From the NCBI GenBank assembly GCA_946481345.1, contig CAMLMY010000002.1, positions 57,121 through 121,120 of the forward strand: a DNA stretch of 64,000 nucleotides, written 5' to 3'. The position numbers were made by a program, and so were the translations under genes. Under the pieces are notes generated by a model. It worked only from the letters and a program-made list of their open reading frames with translations. It was not told the origin of the DNA and searched no databases. This DNA is from an uncultured Gilliamella sp. (GTDB lineage: Bacteria; Pseudomonadota; Gammaproteobacteria; Enterobacterales; Orbaceae). Shown piece after piece: positions 19,165 to 28,145 of the stretch. Numbering within the stretch: the first letter of the stretch is position 1; every line of letters begins with the position of its first letter.

Positions 19165-20544
19165 ATGTCTTTTATAAAAAATTTTTCTATTACTCAACCA
19201 GCAAATCAGATATTAGCCATTATGCTTACGCTTTTTACGCCATTGAGTTTTGCTGGAATGATGATTTCTGGTTCAAAGACTGCATATCAATATGATGCAA
19301 GACAATCTCTTACTCCTGCGCCTAGTGGGTATCAAGCGTTTTATATTGATCATATTGGTCGTCATGGTTCCCGTTATATCAGCAAAGCTAAATATGAAGA
19401 TATTGCTTATAAAATTTTGGTATTGGCGGAAAAAAATAATCAATTAACTGAAAAAGGGAAATTATTATTAACGCAAATTACTACTATTAGAGAACTTAAT
19501 AAAGATCATTATGGTGAACTTAGTGATCTTGGGCGAAAAGATATAAGTTTAATTAGTCAACGGATGTTAAAGAATACTCCAACAGTGTTTAAAGGTCAAA
19601 AAATAGCGGTTATTTCATCAACCTCTCCACGGGCTAAAGAAACGGCTGAAATCTTTATTAATACATTCAAAACCAAATATTCCAAGCTAAACGTTAATCA
19701 ACAACCAGAAGATCAGCAAACGTTGTTACGTTTTTTTGAATATTCGCCTGCTTATGCTAAATATAAGAAAAATAGAATAATTAAAAATACACTAAAATCT
19801 TTAGAAAATGCTACTAAATCAGTAGAGATGAGTGAAAATATCGCAAGTTTGATCTTCACATCTGATTTTATTCATCAATTAAATAATGGTATCTCGCTAT
19901 CAGAAAATTCTTTAGTTAAAACGCAAAATTTTGTGCTTTCTGTTTATCAGCTTTATCAAGAATTATTATCCTTTTCACCACTAGTATTAGCTGATAATCA
20001 TCTTGATTTTAGCGGTTACTTCACACAAGATCAGCTATTATGGTTTAACACTGTCGTCACAGCAAAAAATTATTTACAAATTGGTCCTGCTTTTGATAGT
20101 AATGGCATCCAAATTAAGATTGCTGCACCACTATTATTAGATATGTTAAAAACAGCTGATAGTGCGATAGCTAATAAGGATATTGATGCCAATTTGCGAT
20201 TTGCTCATGCCGAAACTGTATCACCATTAGCAACATTGATGGAAATTGAAGGTACCAATACGGTAGCTAATCCAGTAACTGATTATCCTTCCGTTTGGCA
20301 AGCCGATAAAATTATTCCAATGTCAGCAAATATTCAATGGATATTTTATAGAAGTGAACAAGCTGGTCAGGCTATATTAGTTAAAGTAATGTTAAATGAG
20401 CGAGAAGTCCATTTACCTTTAAAAACCAACGATTACCCTTATTATCAATGGGACGAATTGAAGAAGTTCTATGAAAATAAATTAAATAACTGGGGGCTTA
20501 CCGACCAAGGAGTGGTATTAAAATGGCTAAATAAAATTAAATAA
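19165..20544 (+). CDS. Secreted histidine-type phosphatase, MINPP/phytase-like
   Basis: This 459-residue protein has an N-terminal hydrophobic export signal (about 15-30, ending LSFAG). The mature part carries the nucleophile motif RHGSRY (His67) and a C-terminal proton-donor motif HAE (348-350, in FAHAETVSPL), plus a conserved Arg in SSTSPRAKETAEIF. HAE rather than HD, together with RHGSRY, is the pattern of multiple inositol polyphosphate phosphatases, which can degrade phytate in the periplasm or outside. Glucose-1-phosphatase or another branch-2 histidine phosphatase is the alternative. The ATG follows ATAGGGGTAATT. Confidence 0.8.
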   Translation: MSFIKNFSITQPANQILAIMLTLFTPLSFAGMMISGSKTAYQYDARQSLTPAPSGYQAFYIDHIGRHGSRYISKAKYEDIAYKILVLAEKNNQLTEKGKLLLTQITTIRELNKDHYGELSDLGRKDISLISQRMLKNTPTVFKGQKIAVISSTSPRAKETAEIFINTFKTKYSKLNVNQQPEDQQTLLRFFEYSPAYAKYKKNRIIKNTLKSLENATKSVEMSENIASLIFTSDFIHQLNNGISLSENSLVKTQNFVLSVYQLYQELLSFSPLVLADNHLDFSGYFTQDQLLWFNTVVTAKNYLQIGPAFDSNGIQIKIAAPLLLDMLKTADSAIANKDIDANLRFAHAETVSPLATLMEIEGTNTVANPVTDYPSVWQADKIIPMSANIQWIFYRSEQAGQAILVKVMLNEREVHLPLKTNDYPYYQWDELKKFYENKLNNWGLTDQGVVLKWLNKIK

Positions 20545-20598
20545 ATACGTTATATTTAATTAAAAAATTTAGAATATCATTCCTTTAAGACAGCATAA

Positions 20599-21033
20599 TT
20601 AAACTTGTAGCCAAAATGTTACTGGGCCGTCATTAATCAGTGATACTTGCATATCGGCTGCAAATTGCCCTGTTTGTGTTTCAATATGCTGTTGGCACTG
20701 TTTGACAAAAAATTGGTAAAGCTCATTGGCCATATCTGGCGAAGCCCCTTTTGTAAAACTTGGCCGCATACCTTTTTGAGTATCAGCCGCTAGTGTAAAC
20801 TGAGAAACAACTAATAATTTGCCATTAATTTGTTGCACATTGAGATTCATTTTGCCGTCATTGTCACTGAAAATACGGTAGCCAAGCACTTTTTCACTTA
20901 AACGGAGCGCTTTCTGTTCATTATCGCCTTGTTCAACACCAAGTAAAACCAATAATCCCTGATTTATTTCACCAATAATTTGGTTATTTACAGAAACTGA
21001 AGCTTGTTTTACTCGTTGGATTAAGGCAATCAT
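20599..21033 (-). CDS. dtd: D-aminoacyl-tRNA deacylase
   Basis: Dtd removes D-amino acids (and glycine from tRNA-Ala) mischarged on tRNA. The 144-residue protein shows the active-site motifs [17 protein letters not shown] and [11 protein letters not shown] (the cross-subunit GP motif). It starts [15 protein letters not shown], like the family. It follows yihY by seven bases in the same orientation, as in E. coli, and its end converges with the phosphatase gene. Confidence 0.95.
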   Translation of the reverse strand: MIALIQRVKQASVSVNNQIIGEINQGLLVLLGVEQGDNEQKALRLSEKVLGYRIFSDNDGKMNLNVQQINGKLLVVSQFTLAADTQKGMRPSFTKGASPDMANELYQFFVKQCQQHIETQTGQFAADMQVSLINDGPVTFWLQV

Positions 21034-21040
21034 TTTTATA

Positions 21041-21883
21041 TTACTCCGATTGGGAAGAATGTTTTAGGGGCATTTTGCTATGTCTATTATAGTCAGTGAG
21101 TGTTGCTGCAAATTCAGCGCCAAATAAGACAATACACCAAGAACAATATATCCAAACTAACATAATAGGAATTGAGGATACTACACCATAAATAAGTTGA
21201 TAAGTAGGAAATGATGTCACGTACAGCGCAAAAGCACGTTTACCAATTTCAAATAATATCGCAGCGACTAATGCGCCAATTACAGCTTCTTTAAATGGTA
21301 TCGATTCGGTAGGTATAATGCTGTAAAGTAACCAAAATCCGACAATAGATATAATAAATGGTAAGGTACTTAGTAGTACATCACCACTGGCTGCATCGGA
21401 TAACCATTTTAGTGAGAATATATAAGAGCTTACAGCAACACTTGAACCAACTAAAATAGGACCTAAAGTCAAAATAGTCCAATACATAGTTAAGTTATAC
21501 ATGAACGAACGTTTCCGCTTAGTTCGCCAGATACGATTAAGTGCATTATTAATAGAGTTAATAAGTAATAGTGATGTCACTATTAAGCCGATAATTCCGA
21601 CCAAGGTCATTTTTTTTGTATTGGCGATAAATTGCTCAAGATAATTTTGGATAGTATCACTAGCAGTTGGAACGAGATTACTATAAATGAGTTGTTTTAA
21701 TGATTGACTCACCTCGTCAAACATAGGAAAGGCTGAGAGTAATGCAAAAATTACCGTTATCAGAGGGACTAATGCAAGTATGGTTGTGTAAGCTAGTTCT
21801 GCTGCTGAAGTAGTTAATCTATCATGATTTATTCGAGCCCACAACATTACTAAAAATGACTGCATATGCTTAAGTATACCCAT
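21041..21883 (-). CDS. yihY: YihY/BrkB-family inner-membrane protein
   Basis: This 280-residue protein has about six membrane helices and the family marks [21 protein letters not shown] at the first helix, [15 protein letters not shown], and a C-terminal [16 protein letters not shown]. The family was once mis-called RNase BN; no enzymatic activity is established. It lies between ftsN and dtd, co-directional and tightly spaced, so it is probably co-transcribed with them. Confidence 0.9.
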   Translation of the reverse strand: MGILKHMQSFLVMLWARINHDRLTTSAAELAYTTILALVPLITVIFALLSAFPMFDEVSQSLKQLIYSNLVPTASDTIQNYLEQFIANTKKMTLVGIIGLIVTSLLLINSINNALNRIWRTKRKRSFMYNLTMYWTILTLGPILVGSSVAVSSYIFSLKWLSDAASGDVLLSTLPFIISIVGFWLLYSIIPTESIPFKEAVIGALVAAILFEIGKRAFALYVTSFPTYQLIYGVVSSIPIMLVWIYCSWCIVLFGAEFAATLTDYNRHSKMPLKHSSQSE

Positions 21884-21896
21884 AATATACCTTCAT

Positions 21897-22484
21897 TTAG
21901 TTAGATATAATGCAATTATTGATCCCATTAGTTTTTAATGTGTTTAATACTTTTTGTGCATCAGTTTTATTTGTATATGGGCCAACAGTAACTCGATATA
22001 ATTGTTGACTTGTGGTTATATTACCACTAATACCGGTCATAGCTAGAGAAGCTTTTAGTGTGTCTGCATTTGTTTTTTCTTTAAATGCACCACACTGTAG
22101 TAACCATTTACTATCTTCCATATTGGTTGATGTAGTCGGAGTCGTTGTAGAAGAATTATTGATAAAACTATCTAATATTTGTTGTCTTTCACTTGTAGTA
22201 GAATTAGTACCACTACTCGCATTTGGTGTTTCTAATTCTTTAAGATAAGTCCAACGTTCTTGTGGTTGTTCAGGTAGAGTTGCTACTGGTGACTCAGTTT
22301 TTACTTTTGGACGCTCAATAGGTTTTTCAGGATGATTTGTTGAAAGTAAGTATAAAATAGCAGAAAACAGAACAATAATGATAACCGCAAGAAATATCAT
22401 TAACGATGGCAATATTCGTGACTTATTTTTTTTAGCTTTTGATTTTGATTGGCTCTTTTTTCTTACATAATCACGTTGAACCAC
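21897..22484 (-). CDS. ftsN: Cell division protein FtsN (compact form)
   Basis: FtsN triggers septal peptidoglycan synthesis by acting on FtsQLB/FtsWI. This 195-residue version has the basic cytoplasmic start MVQRDYVRKK, one membrane helix (about 25-47), the essential E-domain core ERWTYLKELE (76-85), a Ser/Thr-rich linker and a C-terminal SPOR domain (about 124-195) that binds denuded glycan. The SPOR cysteines (131, 191) match the E. coli disulfide pair. It is far shorter than the 319-residue E. coli protein because the Gln-rich linker is missing. It starts at GTG after AAGAGAGC. Confidence 0.88.
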   Translation of the reverse strand: MVQRDYVRKKSQSKSKAKKNKSRILPSLMIFLAVIIIVLFSAILYLLSTNHPEKPIERPKVKTESPVATLPEQPQERWTYLKELETPNASSGTNSTTSERQQILDSFINNSSTTTPTTSTNMEDSKWLLQCGAFKEKTNADTLKASLAMTGISGNITTSQQLYRVTVGPYTNKTDAQKVLNTLKTNGINNCIISN

Positions 22485-22536
22485 AATATGCTCTCTTTTC
22501 TTTTATTCATATAAATTTAAATGACAGTATATAAAT

Positions 22537-22563
22537 AAAAAAAGTGGCTTACACCACTTTTTT
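22537..22563 (-). terminator. Intrinsic terminator of rpsT
   Basis: A 7-bp stem (22541-22547 with 22554-22560) lies between an A-run and a T-run, giving a U-tract on the minus strand after rpsT. It separates rpsT from the ftsN-yihY-dtd group. Confidence 0.8.
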
Positions 22564-22600
22564 CAATTTTCTTTAACTCTATTGTCAACAGATTAGAAAA

Positions 22601-22864
22601 TTAAGCTAGCGCTTTAATCTGTTTAATTAAATTCGCTTTATGACGTGCAGCTTTGTTTCTGTGGATTAGGCCACGAGCCGCTTGACGGTCAACAACTGCT
22701 TGCATGTCTTTGAATGCTACTTCAGCTGTTTGTTTATCACCAGCTGCAACAGCTGCGTAAACTTTTTTAACATAAGTACGCATCATTGAACGGTTACTAG
22801 CATTATGTTTACGACGTTTTTCGGATTGAACCGCACGCTTTTTAGCTGATTTGATATTAGCCAA
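22601..22864 (-). CDS. rpsT: 30S ribosomal protein S20
   Basis: S20 is a helical primary binder of 16S rRNA. The 87-residue sequence [21 protein letters not shown]...[18 protein letters not shown] is typical. Two in-frame TTG codons exist (22870 and 22864). The GGGAG site leaves no room before the first and six bases before the second, so TTG at 22864 is the start. A UUG start is also used in E. coli rpsT, where it is part of S20 autoregulation. The gene is divergent from pgk. Confidence 0.96.
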   Translation of the reverse strand: MANIKSAKKRAVQSEKRRKHNASNRSMMRTYVKKVYAAVAAGDKQTAEVAFKDMQAVVDRQAARGLIHRNKAARHKANLIKQIKALA

Positions 22865-23043
22865 AGTCAACTCCCAAGTTTAAATAAAAATACATATTAA
22901 TAAGGCGGGGAAATATGCCTGATTTTCTTTCCATTGTCAATGCTGTTACATAAAAAAATTTACTATAAAAAGTATAAATCACTAATTTCGAGTAAATGTT
23001 TACTATATAACCGATATTGATTGTAACCTAATTAGAAATTTTA

Positions 23044-23052
23044 TGTTAGAAT
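23044..23052 (+). promoter_or_regulatory. Extended -10 promoter of pgk
   Basis: TGTTAGAAT contains an extended -10 (TGn) joined to TAGAAT (23047-23052), about 42 bases before the pgk ATG. A TTG-containing -35-like stretch lies upstream but is poorly spaced, consistent with an extended -10 class promoter. Confidence 0.5.
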
Positions 23053-23094
23053 AGCAAAAATTTTATTGTTTTTATATTTATAAGAGGAAGTCTC

Positions 23095-24258
23095 ATGTCT
23101 ATCATTAGAATGCAAGATCTTGATCTAAAAGGGAAACGTTTATTTATTCGCTCAGATCTTAACGTGCCGGTTAAAAATGGTAAGGTTACTTCAGATGCGC
23201 GAATTAAAGCATCATTACCTACTATTGAAGAAGCCATTAAAAAAGGCGCTAAAGTAATGGTTACTTCTCATATTGGTCGACCAACTGAAGGTGAATATAA
23301 CCCAGAGTTCTCTTTACAACCTGTGGTTGATTACTTAAAAGAACATGTTTCTTTCCCAGTTCGTTTAGTTAAAGATTACCTTGATGGTGTTGATGTTAAC
23401 GAAGGTGAACTTGTCGTTCTTGAAAACGTACGTTTTAACGTAGGTGAAGGTAAAGATGATGAAACTTTATCTAAAAAATATGCGGCACTTTGCGACATTT
23501 ATGTAATGGATGCGTTTGGTACAGCTCACCGTGCTCAAGCTTCTACTCATGGTGCTGGTAAGTTTGCTCCTGTTGCTTGTGCTGGCCCATTATTGGCAGC
23601 TGAACTTGATGCATTAGGTAAAGCACTTGATAATCCTGCTCGTCCAATGGTTGCGATTGTTGCTGGTTCTAAAGTATCAACTAAACTAACTGTTCTTGAT
23701 TCTTTATCAAAAATTGCTGACCAAATTATTGTTGGTGGTGGTATCGCAAATACATTCATCGCAGCAGAAGGCTACAATGTTGGTAAATCTCTTTACGAAG
23801 CTGATTTAATTCCTGAAGCAAAAAAATTAATGGCTAACTGTCAAATTCCTGTTCCTACCGATGTTCGTGTAGCAACTGAATTTAGTGAAACAGCGACTGC
23901 AACTGAAAAATCAGTTAAAGATGTTAAAGAAAATGAACAAATTCTTGATTTAGGTGATCAATCAGCAGAAGTATTAGCTGAAATTATCAAAAATGCAAAA
24001 ACTATTTTATGGAATGGTCCTGTTGGCGTATTTGAGTTCCCTAATTTCCGTCGTGGTACTGAAATTGTTGCTAAAGCAATTGCCGATAGCCAAGGTTTCT
24101 CAATCGCTGGTGGTGGTGATACATTAGCTGCAATTGACTTATTTGGTATTGAAGATAAAATTTCTTATATTTCTACTGGTGGTGGTGCATTCCTTGAGTT
24201 TGTTGAAGGTAAAAAACTACCAGCTGTTGCAATGTTAGAAGAGAGAGCAAAAGCTTAA
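23095..24258 (+). CDS. pgk: Phosphoglycerate kinase
   Basis: Pgk makes ATP from 1,3-bisphosphoglycerate in glycolysis. The 387-residue monomer shows [56 protein letters not shown], and the nucleotide-side [10 protein letters not shown] and GGGDTLAAI motifs. The ATG follows an AAGAGGAAGTCTC site. fbaA follows after a terminator-like hairpin, so the two are partly uncoupled. No epd or gapA precedes it, unlike the E. coli epd-pgk-fbaA order. Confidence 0.98.
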   Translation: MSIIRMQDLDLKGKRLFIRSDLNVPVKNGKVTSDARIKASLPTIEEAIKKGAKVMVTSHIGRPTEGEYNPEFSLQPVVDYLKEHVSFPVRLVKDYLDGVDVNEGELVVLENVRFNVGEGKDDETLSKKYAALCDIYVMDAFGTAHRAQASTHGAGKFAPVACAGPLLAAELDALGKALDNPARPMVAIVAGSKVSTKLTVLDSLSKIADQIIVGGGIANTFIAAEGYNVGKSLYEADLIPEAKKLMANCQIPVPTDVRVATEFSETATATEKSVKDVKENEQILDLGDQSAEVLAEIIKNAKTILWNGPVGVFEFPNFRRGTEIVAKAIADSQGFSIAGGGDTLAAIDLFGIEDKISYISTGGGAFLEFVEGKKLPAVAMLEERAKA

Positions 24259-24275
24259 TATTCTATTTCGATAAT

Positions 24276-24309
24276 AAGGATGAGCCAATTACTCATCCTT
24301 TACTTTTTA
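24276..24309 (+). terminator. Terminator-like hairpin between pgk and fbaA
   Basis: AAGGATGAG (24276-24284) pairs perfectly with 24292-24300 over a 7-base loop and is followed by TACTTTTTAT. It may stop most pgk transcripts or act as a partial terminator within a pgk-fbaA operon. Confidence 0.7.
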
Positions 24310-24334
24310 TATAAATAAATCTATAGGAATTAAA

Positions 24335-25414
24335 ATGGCTACAAAGATTTCTGATGTCGTTAAACCTGGTGTTGTTACTGGTGATGATGTTCAAAAAGTT
24401 TTTCAAATCGCGCGTGAGAATAATTTTGCTTTACCTGCTGTTAACTGTGTTGATACAAATACAATTAACGCAGTAATTGAAACTGCAGCTAAAGTTGGTT
24501 CAGCAGTAATTGTTCAATTTTCTAATGGCGGTGCTCAATTTATCGCTGGTAAAGGCTTAAAATTAGATGGGCAAGAAGCTGCAGTTTTAGGTGCGGTTTC
24601 AGGTGCTAAACATGTTCATCTTATGGCTGAAAAATACGGTGTACCAGTTATTCTTCATACTGACCACTGTGCTAAAAAACTTCTTCCATGGGTTGATGGA
24701 TTACTTGATGCTGGTGAAGCTCACTTTGCTAAAACAGGTAAACCTTTATTCTCTTCTCACATGATCGATCTTTCTGAAGAAACATTAAAAGATAATATTG
24801 ATATTTGTTGTCAATACCTTGCTCGTATGTCTGCGATGAAAATGACATTAGAGTTAGAACTAGGTTGTACTGGTGGTGAAGAAGATGGTGTAGATAATAG
24901 CCATATGGATAGTTCTGCGTTATATACACAACCAGAAGATGTTGCTTATGCTTATGAGCGTTTAAGCGAAATTAGCCCACGTTTTACTATTGCTGCATCA
25001 TTCGGTAATGTTCACGGTGTTTACAAACCAGGTAACGTGAAATTAACGCCAAAAATTCTAGATAATTCTCAAAAATATGTATCTGAGAAATTTAATTTAC
25101 CAGCTAAATCATTAAACTTCGTTTTCCATGGTGGTTCAGGTTCAACTCAAGAAGAAATTGCTGAAGCAGTTAGCTATGGTGTTGTTAAAATGAATATCGA
25201 TACTGATACTCAATGGGCAAACTGGGCGGGTGTTTTAGATTACTACAAAGCAAATGAAGCTTATCTTCAAGGTCAATTAGGTAACCCTGAAGGTATCGAT
25301 GCACCGAATAAAAAATATTACGATCCACGAGTATGGTTACGTAAAGGTCAAGAATCTTTAGTTGCTCGTTTAGAACTTGCATTTAAAGAACTTAACGCTA
25401 TCGACGTACTGTAA
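24335..25414 (+). CDS. fbaA: Class II fructose-bisphosphate aldolase
   Basis: This zinc enzyme cleaves fructose-1,6-bisphosphate into two triose phosphates. The 359-residue sequence shows the family marks PAVNCVDTNTINAV, the zinc/His segment HTDHCAKK, LELGCTGGEEDGVD, FGNVHGVYKPG, FHGGSGST and KMNIDTDTQWA. All agree with E. coli FbaA. The ATG follows AGGAATTAAA. It ends at a clear terminator, after which the rplK promoter begins. Confidence 0.98.
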   Translation: MATKISDVVKPGVVTGDDVQKVFQIARENNFALPAVNCVDTNTINAVIETAAKVGSAVIVQFSNGGAQFIAGKGLKLDGQEAAVLGAVSGAKHVHLMAEKYGVPVILHTDHCAKKLLPWVDGLLDAGEAHFAKTGKPLFSSHMIDLSEETLKDNIDICCQYLARMSAMKMTLELELGCTGGEEDGVDNSHMDSSALYTQPEDVAYAYERLSEISPRFTIAASFGNVHGVYKPGNVKLTPKILDNSQKYVSEKFNLPAKSLNFVFHGGSGSTQEEIAEAVSYGVVKMNIDTDTQWANWAGVLDYYKANEAYLQGQLGNPEGIDAPNKKYYDPRVWLRKGQESLVARLELAFKELNAIDVL

Positions 25415-25444
25415 AACTTTCTAATATTTTTTATTGTATATATA

Positions 25445-25475
25445 GAAGCAGAGTAATGAACTCTGCTTTTGTTTT
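25445..25475 (+). terminator. Intrinsic terminator of fbaA
   Basis: AAGCAGAG (25446-25453) pairs with 25461-25468 over a 7-base loop, followed by TTGTTTT. It isolates fbaA from the ribosomal protein operon. Confidence 0.85.
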
Positions 25476-25494
25476 ATCCTTCAACAAATAAATG

Positions 25495-25523
25495 TTGCAT
25501 TTTTGTATTAGTTGTAGGATAAT
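25495..25523 (+). promoter_or_regulatory. Sigma70 promoter of the rplK operon
   Basis: TTGCAT (25495-25500), a 17-base spacer and GATAAT (25518-25523) lie about 90 bases before rplK. Both hexamers match consensus at five of six positions with ideal spacing. Confidence 0.75.
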
Positions 25524-25610
25524 TTCGCCCTCATTTAACTTAGGGGAGCTGTCTATTTATTAATAACTATTATTAATAGAGGCGTTTGCACCCGAGAGAA
25601 GGAAACTAAA

Positions 25611-26039
25611 ATGGCAAAAAAAGTACAAGCCTACATCAAGTTGCAAGTTGCAGCTGGTGCAGCAAATCCTAGTCCACCAGTTGGTCCAGCACTTGGTCAA
25701 CACGGTGTGAATATTATGGAATTCTGTAAAGCATTTAATGCTAAAACAGAAAGCATGGAAAAAGGTTTACCTATTCCAGTAGTTATCACTGTATATTCTG
25801 ACCGTTCATTCACTTTTATAACTAAGACTCCGCCTGCTGCAGTATTATTAAAGAAAGCGGCTAAAATCAAGTCTGGTTCTGGTGAACCGAATAAGAAAAA
25901 AGTCGGTAAAGTAACTAGCGCTCAAATTCGCGAAATCGCTGAATTAAAAGCTGCTGATATGAATGGTGCAACCATTGAAACGATGATGCGTTCTATCGAA
26001 GGAACTGCACGTTCAATGGGCTTGGAAGTGGAGGGTTAA
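25611..26039 (+). CDS. rplK: 50S ribosomal protein L11
   Basis: L11 builds the GTPase-associated centre on 23S rRNA and is needed for RelA activation. The 142-residue sequence has the start [35 protein letters not shown] and the RNA-binding C-domain ending in [14 protein letters not shown]. It follows GAGAGAAGGAAACTAAA. rplA begins 3 bases after the stop; in E. coli L1 represses this pair by binding the leader. secE and nusG, which usually precede rplK, are absent here. Confidence 0.98.
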   Translation: MAKKVQAYIKLQVAAGAANPSPPVGPALGQHGVNIMEFCKAFNAKTESMEKGLPIPVVITVYSDRSFTFITKTPPAAVLLKKAAKIKSGSGEPNKKKVGKVTSAQIREIAELKAADMNGATIETMMRSIEGTARSMGLEVEG

Positions 26040-26042
26040 TTC

Positions 26043-26744
26043 ATGGCTAAATTATCTAAAAAAGCTAAACTTATCCGCGAAAAAGTAAACGCTACTAAAC
26101 TATATGATATCAATGAAGCAGTCGCTTTATTGAAAGAACTTGCTACAGCTAAATTTACTGAAAGCGTTGATGTTGCTGTTAATTTAGGTATCGACTCACG
26201 TAAATCAGATCAAAATGTGCGTGGCGCTATCGTTCTTCCACATGGTACAGGACGTAGTGTTCGTGTTGCTGTATTTACTCAAGGTGCAAACGCTGATGCT
26301 GCTAAAGAAGCTGGTGCTGAATTAGTTGGTATGGATGATCTAGCAGATCAAATCAAAAAAGGCGAAATGAACTTTGACGTTGTTATCGCATCTCCAGACG
26401 CAATGCGTGTTGTTGGTCAATTAGGTCAAATTTTAGGACCTCGTGGCTTAATGCCAAACCCTAAAGTTGGTACTGTAACACCTAACGTAGCTGAAGCTGT
26501 TAAAAATGCTAAAGCAGGTCAAATCCGTTACCGTAATGATAAAAATGGTATTATCCATACTACTATCGGTAAAGCTGATTTTGATGCAGATAAACTTAAA
26601 GAGAATTTAGAAGCATTACTTGTTGCGTTAAAACGTGCAAAACCAGCCTCTTCTAAAGGTGTATTTGTGAAGAAAGTTAGTCTTTCTACCACAATGGGTG
26701 CTGGTGTTGCTATTGATCAAGCAACATTAAATGCAACTGTTTAA
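26043..26744 (+). CDS. rplA: 50S ribosomal protein L1
   Basis: L1 forms the mobile L1 stalk at the ribosomal E site and represses its own operon. The 233-residue protein shows [38 protein letters not shown] and [14 protein letters not shown], all standard. It is coupled to rplK (3-base gap, GGAGG within the end of rplK). A 230-base leader region separates it from rplJ. Confidence 0.98.
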   Translation: MAKLSKKAKLIREKVNATKLYDINEAVALLKELATAKFTESVDVAVNLGIDSRKSDQNVRGAIVLPHGTGRSVRVAVFTQGANADAAKEAGAELVGMDDLADQIKKGEMNFDVVIASPDAMRVVGQLGQILGPRGLMPNPKVGTVTPNVAEAVKNAKAGQIRYRNDKNGIIHTTIGKADFDADKLKENLEALLVALKRAKPASSKGVFVKKVSLSTTMGAGVAIDQATLNATV

Positions 26745-26772
26745 TTACTTTTGTTGATTAAACAATAAGAAT

Positions 26773-26974
26773 CGGTTGGTGTCTGGCCTTAACCAGACCC
26801 CGTCCAAGACCGTAGGTGTAGTTGAAGTTTAACTACTTAATTTTCCTACGTAGACGGTGACAGAACCTGATAGATATAATAGAGGGATTCTGCTCATCGT
26901 GGTTATGCTAGCTACATGTGTAGCTAGTTAAAATCAGTCTAGGCTTTGCCTAGTTTAATCCAGGAGCAATACCA
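26773..26974 (+). promoter_or_regulatory. rplJ leader (L10-L12 autoregulatory RNA)
   Basis: The 230-base gap before rplJ holds a structured leader. A GTCTGG/CCAGAC hairpin (26781-26798) sits inside an outer CGGT/ACCG pairing with unpaired AG, a kink-turn-like arrangement expected for the L10(L12)4 target. Further on are a perfect 9-bp hairpin (26908-26927) and a 6-bp hairpin (26939-26953), the latter about 20 bases before the ATG. In enteric bacteria L10-L12 binding to this leader represses translation of rplJ-rplL; the boundaries here are approximate. Confidence 0.75.
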
Positions 26975-27472
26975 ATGGCACTAAATCTTCAAAATAAACA
27001 AGAAATTGTTGCTGAAGTTAACGAAATCGCCAAAGGTGCGCTTTCTGCAGTTGTTGCTGATTCTCGTGGCGTAACTGTAGAAAAAATGACTGCATTACGT
27101 AAATCTGCTCGTGAAGCTGGTGTTTATATGCGTGTTGTTCGTAATACGCTATTACGCCGTGTTGTTGAGGGAACTCAATACGAGTGTTTAAAAGATACGT
27201 TTGTTGGTCCAACTCTAATTGCATTTTCAAATGAGCACCCAGGTGCTGCAGCGCGTATTTTTAAAGCGTTTGCTAAAGAAAATGATAAATTTGAGATTAA
27301 AGCCGCAGCCTTTGAAGGTGAGTTGATTACTGCAGCGAATATTGATCGCTTAGCAACATTACCTACTTATGAAGAAGCATTAGCACGCTTGATGTCAACC
27401 ATGAAAGAAGCCGCAGCTGGCAAATTGGTTCGTACTCTTGCAGCAGTTCGCGATCAAAAAGAAGCTGCTTAA
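26975..27472 (+). CDS. rplJ: 50S ribosomal protein L10
   Basis: L10 anchors the L7/L12 dimers at the base of the ribosomal stalk. The 165-residue sequence shows the family start [30 protein letters not shown] (first part) and [11 protein letters not shown], with the C-terminal helix that holds L12. The ATG follows CCAGGAGCAATACCA. It is co-directional with rplL, 61 bases downstream. Confidence 0.98.
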   Translation: MALNLQNKQEIVAEVNEIAKGALSAVVADSRGVTVEKMTALRKSAREAGVYMRVVRNTLLRRVVEGTQYECLKDTFVGPTLIAFSNEHPGAAARIFKAFAKENDKFEIKAAAFEGELITAANIDRLATLPTYEEALARLMSTMKEAAAGKLVRTLAAVRDQKEAA

Positions 27473-27533
27473 TTGGCAGTATGATTGTGAACGTTATTAA
27501 TTAATAAAAATTGTAAATTTGGGAAACTATATT

Positions 27534-27902
27534 ATGTCTATCACTAAAGAACAAATTTTAGATGCAGTTGCTGAAATGTCTGTAATGGATGTTGTTGAAC
27601 TTGTATCTATGATGGAAGAAAAATTTGGCGTTTCTGCAGCAGCAGCTGTAGCAGTTGCAGCAGCTGGTCCAGCTGAAGCAGCAGAAGAAAAATCTGAATT
27701 TGATGTAATCTTAAAAGATGTTGGCGCTAACAAAGTAGCTGTTATCAAAGCAGTTCGTGGTGCAACTGGTTTAGGCTTAAAAGAAGCTAAAGACCTTGTT
27801 GAATCAGCTCCAGCAACTGTTAAAGAAGGTGTTAGTAAAGCTGACGCAGATGAACTTAAAAAGGCACTTGAAGAATCTGGTGCAGTTGTCGAACTTAAGT
27901 AA
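27534..27902 (+). CDS. rplL: 50S ribosomal protein L7/L12
   Basis: L7/L12 is the multicopy stalk protein that recruits translational GTPases. It has an N-terminal dimerisation helix, an Ala-rich hinge (about residues 35-52) and the C-terminal domain [20 protein letters not shown]...[12 protein letters not shown]. An alternative start at 27519 would add MGNYI, which is unlike the family. ATG at 27534 gives the standard [12 protein letters not shown] and 122 residues. Confidence 0.98.
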   Translation: MSITKEQILDAVAEMSVMDVVELVSMMEEKFGVSAAAAVAVAAAGPAEAAEEKSEFDVILKDVGANKVAVIKAVRGATGLGLKEAKDLVESAPATVKEGVSKADADELKKALEESGAVVELK

Positions 27903-27924
27903 GTTTATCGATAACAAGCTAACT

Positions 27925-27954
27925 GGCTGGGGGTTTTATACCTCCAGCCTTTTT
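27925..27954 (+). terminator. Attenuator between rplL and rpoB
   Basis: GGCTGGGGG (27925-27933) pairs with 27941-27949 (one wobble), followed by five T. In E. coli a partial terminator at this exact place lets only some transcripts continue into rpoBC. The remaining bases up to rpoB (27955-28145) are A/T-rich with no clear promoter. Confidence 0.85.
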
Positions 27955-28145
27955 GCGCTGTAATAAGTCAAAGAATTTTATTTGAAGATTATCAATAAAA
28001 AGTAATAAAGAAATAATATATTTATTAAGCCTAATCATTTGATATTTATAGATATTTTCGATGAGGTGTCAGGCGTTATTATTTCGTAGTACCCTGATGA
28101 ATATTTAATCATGCTAAAATAGCAGATAAGCAAGTTGAGGAACTA

